Assembly: GCF_003718735.1 (NCBI RefSeq)
Contig: NZ_CP033460.1
Span: 1,488,001 to 1,552,000, forward strand
From: Staphylococcus debuckii
GTDB taxonomy: Bacteria; Bacillota; Bacilli; Staphylococcales; Staphylococcaceae
Reading direction: 5' to 3'
Length of the DNA: 64,000 nt
Part shown: one piece after another, positions 60,613 to 64,000 of the stretch
How the letters are laid out: each line of letters opens with the position of its first letter
How positions within the stretch are numbered: position 1 is the first letter of the stretch
Notes under the pieces: generated by a model
Seen by the model: the letters and a program-made list of their open reading frames with translations, nothing else
Databases searched by the model: none
What the model was told of the DNA's origin: nothing
Position numbers and translations under genes: made by a program

Positions 60613-60627
60613 ATATATTCACAGAGT

Positions 60628-60655
60628 TTGCATAAAACTGTGAGTACTGTATAAT
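60628..60655 (+). promoter_or_regulatory. Promoter of recU-pbp2
   Basis: TTGCAT (60628-60633), 16-bp spacer, TATAAT (60650-60655), 37 bases upstream of the recU start at 60693. Confidence 0.65.
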
Positions 60656-60692
60656 AATTACGGTTTTAGAAACCTGTAGTGTGGTGAAAAAA

Positions 60693-61319
60693 ATGAATTA
60701 TCCGAATGGTAAGCCATTTAATACAAATAAGACTAAAGTTGGACGCACAAACAACCATCAGTCGAGTAAAATCAAATATGGTGGTCGCGGGATGACTTTG
60801 GAAAAGGAAATTGAAATATCCAATGATTACTACCTTTCGATAGGAAAAGCTGTGATTCATAAGAAACCGACACCCGTCCAAATTGTGGACGTTTCTTATC
60901 CAAAACGCAGTAAAGCAGTCATCAAAGAAGCTTATTTCCGAACACCTTCTACAACTGATTATAATGGCGTATATAATGGCTATTATATTGATTTCGAAGC
61001 AAAAGAAACTAAAAATAAAACTTCTTTTCCTTTAAAGAATATACATGAGCATCAAGTGAAGCATATGAAGTCGGTATATGAACAAAAAGGCATTACCTTC
61101 TTATTGATACGTTTCAAAACTTTAGATGAAGTGTATCTATTACCATATGTACCATTTGAATATTTCTGGAAAAGAGCACAGCAAGATATCAAGAAATCTA
61201 TTACAGTTGAAGAAATCAGAAAAAATGGTTACCATATTCCTTATCAGTATCAACCACGTTTGAATTATCTCAAAGCCGTTGATAAGTTGATATTAGATGA
61301 AAGTGAGGACCGCGTATGA
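60693..61319 (+). CDS. recU: Holliday junction resolvase RecU
   Basis: 208 aa endonuclease resolving recombination junctions. The nuclease motif [20 protein letters not shown] holds Asp89, Asp100, Glu102 and Lys104. The N-terminal MNYPNGKPF, chosen at 60693, matches the usual RecU start; an upstream GTG-rich stretch adds four residues without better support. It overlaps pbp2 by 4 bases (ATGA), a coupling conserved in Firmicutes and linking chromosome processing to wall growth. Confidence 0.95.
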   Translation: MNYPNGKPFNTNKTKVGRTNNHQSSKIKYGGRGMTLEKEIEISNDYYLSIGKAVIHKKPTPVQIVDVSYPKRSKAVIKEAYFRTPSTTDYNGVYNGYYIDFEAKETKNKTSFPLKNIHEHQVKHMKSVYEQKGITFLLIRFKTLDEVYLLPYVPFEYFWKRAQQDIKKSITVEEIRKNGYHIPYQYQPRLNYLKAVDKLILDESEDRV

Positions 61320-63601
61320 CGGAAAGAAAAGGGACTGCTAATTCGAATAATAGCAAGTCCGGTAAAAAACAGAATAAAAGTATTAAAAGGACAATCATCA
61401 AGATTATCGGCTTTATACTTATTGCCTTTATCGTTTTAGCATTAATTGGCGTTCTTTTATTTGCATATTATGCTTGGAAAGCACCTGCTTTTACAGATGC
61501 GAAATTAAAAGACCCGATTCCAGCAAAAATTTACGACAAAAATGGAGATCTTGTTAAAACGCTTGATAACGGTCAAAGACGTGCTCACGTCGAACTGAAA
61601 GATGTTCCGCAACATATGAAAGACGCAGTGTTGGCAACCGAAGATAACCGTTTCTATCACCATGGCGCTCTAGACTATAAACGTCTGTTCGGAGCTGTAG
61701 GTAAGAATATTACTGGTGGTTTCGGTTCACAAGGGGCTTCAACTTTGACACAACAAGTTGTTAAACGTTCGTTCTTAACAGATCAAAAATCTATTGGACG
61801 TAAAGCGCAAGAAGCATACTTATCTTATCGTCTTGAACAAGAATACAGTAAAGACGACATTTTCCAGATTTACTTAAATAAAATCTATTATTCTGATGGT
61901 GTGTATGGTGTTAAAGCAGCTGCAAAATATTACTTCGATAAAGACTTGAAAGATTTAAGTCTTCCTGAAGAAGCATATTTAGCTGGTTTACCGCAAGTAC
62001 CTAACTTGTATAATGTGTATGATCATCCTAAAGAAGCGGAATCACGTAAAGATACAGTATTATACTTAATGCATTACCACCATAGAATTACTAAAGCAGA
62101 AATGGAAAAAGCACAAGATACTCCAATCGAGAAAAATCTTGTAAAACGTAATGCTGACCAACGTGCTATTAAGGCTGATGACAAAGATCCAGAAATGGAT
62201 TCATATGTTAACTTTGTGAAAACAGAACTAATGGCTCATCCTAAGTATAAAGATAAAAACTTGGGCGACATATTAAATAGTGGTGTAAAAATTTACACTA
62301 ATATGGATGCTAGTGTTCAAAAATCATTGCAAGACCATATTAATAATGGTAATTATTACAAAAATGATGACCAACAAGTCGGTTCTACCATCGTAGACAG
62401 TAAAAATGGTGGCCTGGTAGCCATTTCAGGTGGCAGAAACTTTAAAGACGTCGTTGATAGAAACTTAGCTACTGACGCTCACCCTACTGGTTCATCATTA
62501 AAACCATTCTTAGCATATGGTCCAGCTATTGAAAATATGCAATGGGCTACAAACCACGCTATCCAAGATGAATCAGAATATATGGTTGACGGCACTACAT
62601 TCCGAAACTATGATACGAAGAGCCATGGTGTTGTATCTATGTATGACGCTTTAAGACAAAGTTTCAACATTCCAGCGCTTAAAGCTTGGCAACAAACGAA
62701 ACAAGATGCTGGTGGCGATGCACCTAAGAACTTTGCTAAAAAAGTTGGTCTTGATTACAAAGGTGAAATCGGACCTTCTGAAGTACTTGGTGGTTCATCA
62801 TCTGAATTCTCACCTACCGATTTAGCTTCAGCCTTTGCAGCATTAGCTAATGGCGGTGAATATAACCAAGCACATGCAATTACAAAAGTTGTAGATCAAG
62901 ATGGTGCTACAACAGAATTTGATTGGAAACATCATAAAGCAATGCAAGATTATACAGCATATATGCTTTCTGAAGTCTTGAAAGGTACATTTGAAGCTTG
63001 GGGTTCTGCATATGGACACGGCGTTTCAGGTGTTAACCTTGCAGCTAAGACTGGTACTGGTACTTACGGCAGCGAAGCTTACCAACAATACAACTTGCCT
63101 GATGATGCAGCGAAAGATGTTTGGATTAATGGTTTCACTCCTAAATACTCAATGTCAGTATGGATGGGCTTCAATAAAGTAAAAGATTATGGTGAAAATT
63201 CATTTGTTGGTCACAGCGAACAAGAATATCCTCAATACTTGCTTGAAGATGTAATGTCTGATATCAGTCCACGAGACGGAGCAGACTTCAAAAAACCATC
63301 ATCTGTTGATGGATCAAGCAAAGAAAATTTATCTGTTGCAGGCCATCCAGACAATGATACTACTGGCAGAAAAGTCAATAGTAATGGTTCTGTTGGAGGC
63401 AACTCAAGTGGCAGCAGTAATAATTCAAGTCAGCAAGGTAATAACAATGGCCAAGGCAATAACAACCGACAAGGTAACAATAGCGGCCAAGGCAATAGTC
63501 AACAAGGCAACAACCAACAAGGTAATAACAATCAAAGCGGTGGAAATGCATTAACAAAATTCTTTAACCTTAATGCAATTTTCAATAATAAAGCTTCATA
63601 A
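61316..63601 (+). CDS. pbp2: Bifunctional penicillin-binding protein 2 (class A PBP)
   Basis: 761 aa. A basic cytoplasmic tail and one membrane helix (about 27-53) are followed by the glycosyltransferase domain with catalytic Glu109 in [11 protein letters not shown], then the transpeptidase domain: Ser393 of SSLK, SFN (near 451) and Lys578 of KTGTG. It polymerises and cross-links peptidoglycan. A long low-complexity tail rich in Asn, Gln and Gly (about 685-742) extends beyond the usual end before a short hydrophobic stretch. Confidence 0.95.
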   Translation: MTERKGTANSNNSKSGKKQNKSIKRTIIKIIGFILIAFIVLALIGVLLFAYYAWKAPAFTDAKLKDPIPAKIYDKNGDLVKTLDNGQRRAHVELKDVPQHMKDAVLATEDNRFYHHGALDYKRLFGAVGKNITGGFGSQGASTLTQQVVKRSFLTDQKSIGRKAQEAYLSYRLEQEYSKDDIFQIYLNKIYYSDGVYGVKAAAKYYFDKDLKDLSLPEEAYLAGLPQVPNLYNVYDHPKEAESRKDTVLYLMHYHHRITKAEMEKAQDTPIEKNLVKRNADQRAIKADDKDPEMDSYVNFVKTELMAHPKYKDKNLGDILNSGVKIYTNMDASVQKSLQDHINNGNYYKNDDQQVGSTIVDSKNGGLVAISGGRNFKDVVDRNLATDAHPTGSSLKPFLAYGPAIENMQWATNHAIQDESEYMVDGTTFRNYDTKSHGVVSMYDALRQSFNIPALKAWQQTKQDAGGDAPKNFAKKVGLDYKGEIGPSEVLGGSSSEFSPTDLASAFAALANGGEYNQAHAITKVVDQDGATTEFDWKHHKAMQDYTAYMLSEVLKGTFEAWGSAYGHGVSGVNLAAKTGTGTYGSEAYQQYNLPDDAAKDVWINGFTPKYSMSVWMGFNKVKDYGENSFVGHSEQEYPQYLLEDVMSDISPRDGADFKKPSSVDGSSKENLSVAGHPDNDTTGRKVNSNGSVGGNSSGSSNNSSQQGNNNGQGNNNRQGNNSGQGNSQQGNNQQGNNNQSGGNALTKFFNLNAIFNNKAS

Positions 63602-63602
63602 C

Positions 63603-63647
63603 AAAAAAGTGCAGTAGCTAGTTGAAAATCTAGCACTGCACTTTTTT
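63603..63647. terminator. Bidirectional terminator between pbp2 and ypoC
   Basis: AAAAAAGTGCAGT (63603-63615) pairs with ACTGCACTTTTTT (63635-63647); inner GCTAG/CTAGC extends the stem with one bulge. It starts 2 bases after the pbp2 stop and overlaps the end of the convergent gene by 2 bases. Confidence 0.92.
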
Positions 63648-63978
63648 ATTGCTTACGATGTGATTGTCTTACTTTGTAGGCGGCATTCATTTTAATCAGT
63701 TCCGAAACTAAAGTTTTCATTTGACGGTATCCCATAAAATGGTGACGACGTTCTTGTATATAATCAAAACGTTCTTTGAAATTAATAGGCACAATCGGAT
63801 AATTTTCAATTTCTTCAAAATTAATAACCGAAATATTATTAATTTGACAGAAGTAATTTTGAATTAAATCTAAGTAATCATCGAGTTGGCTTTTCCCTTC
63901 CGGAGAAGTCAATTTTTTATTTTTAGCAATCTGATCCAAAATCACTTCTTTTTCTTCGAAGTCAGCTTTTGTAATCAT
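63646..63978 (-). CDS. YpoC-like protein
   Basis: 110 aa soluble, positively charged C-terminus (KVRQSHRKQ). Its place beside pbp2, and the core FKERFDYIQERRHHFMGYRQMKTLVSEL, fits the YpoC family; in Firmicutes ypoC lies downstream of nth and dnaD, which would be just beyond the window. The second ATG (63978) is chosen: GGGGGG lies 8 bases upstream, while the first ATG (63984) is too close. Function unknown. Confidence 0.72.
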   Translation of the reverse strand: MITKADFEEKEVILDQIAKNKKLTSPEGKSQLDDYLDLIQNYFCQINNISVINFEEIENYPIVPINFKERFDYIQERRHHFMGYRQMKTLVSELIKMNAAYKVRQSHRKQ

Positions 63979-64000
63979 TAGCATTTCCCCCCTATGATTG

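Overview
The window is a stretch of low-GC Firmicute chromosome, almost certainly from a Staphylococcus species. Protein content and gene order match the core region that in S. aureus runs from the nik/opp2 transporter, pepF and the pst operon through the lysine operon, odhAB, arlRS, murG, crr, msrAB, dfrA-thyA and rnpB to recU-pbp2. Several sequences (DHFR, ThyA, GpsB, RecU, ArlR) look staphylococcal. The species cannot be fixed from this window; a coagulase-negative member is likely. I see no prophage, insertion sequence, tRNA, CRISPR array or resistance island.

Layout. 1-4300 (minus): five-gene NikABCDE-type metal/peptide ABC importer, with nikE cut by the window edge. 4.5-11.4 kb: small membrane protein, pepF (plus), then the high-affinity phosphate operon pstSCAB-phoU (minus). 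11.8-14.5 kb: divergent cvfB and an ABC-F ATPase. 14.5-15.26 kb: repeat-rich spacer ending in a lysine (L-box) riboswitch. 15.26-23.5 kb: lysine/diaminopimelate operon lysC-asd-dapA-dapB-dapD-M20 deacetylase-alr2-lysA. 23.5-29.4 kb: a GC-rich structured spacer, cspA, DUF1033, acyP, xpaC-telA, a lipid kinase and brnQ. 29.6-33.8 kb: VWA/AAA+ pair (YojO/YojN type), two small conserved genes, a VOC protein and an unlisted 59-residue membrane protein. 34-40.3 kb: odhAB and arlRS. 40.4-40.6 kb: a Fur-box-flanked small RNA gene matching isrR in position and design. 40.7-50.6 kb (minus): PAP2 phosphatase-murG-GNAT-ctpA, crr-yozE, msrAB, degV-dfrA-thyA, brxA, cvfC and a zinc-finger protein. 50.7-52 kb: preQ1 riboswitch, queuosine precursor transporter and an RNase HI-like protein. 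52-58.6 kb: flap-type exonuclease, dynamin-like DynA, RarD and a THUMP methyltransferase. 58.7-59.1 kb: rnpB. 59.2-63.6 kb: gpsB-ypsA-yppE divergent from recU-pbp2. The window ends in ypoC.

Functionally the region joins cell-wall supply (DAP/lysine, MurG, PBP2, GpsB) with nutrient sensing: phosphate, nickel, branched-chain amino acids, lysine, queuosine precursor and iron each have a transporter or RNA/protein switch visible here. The most interesting parts are non-coding: the isrR-like RNA, the preQ1 pseudoknot, the pstS-pstC intergenic hairpin, the GC-rich element between lysA and cspA, and tandem 70-bp dyad repeats.
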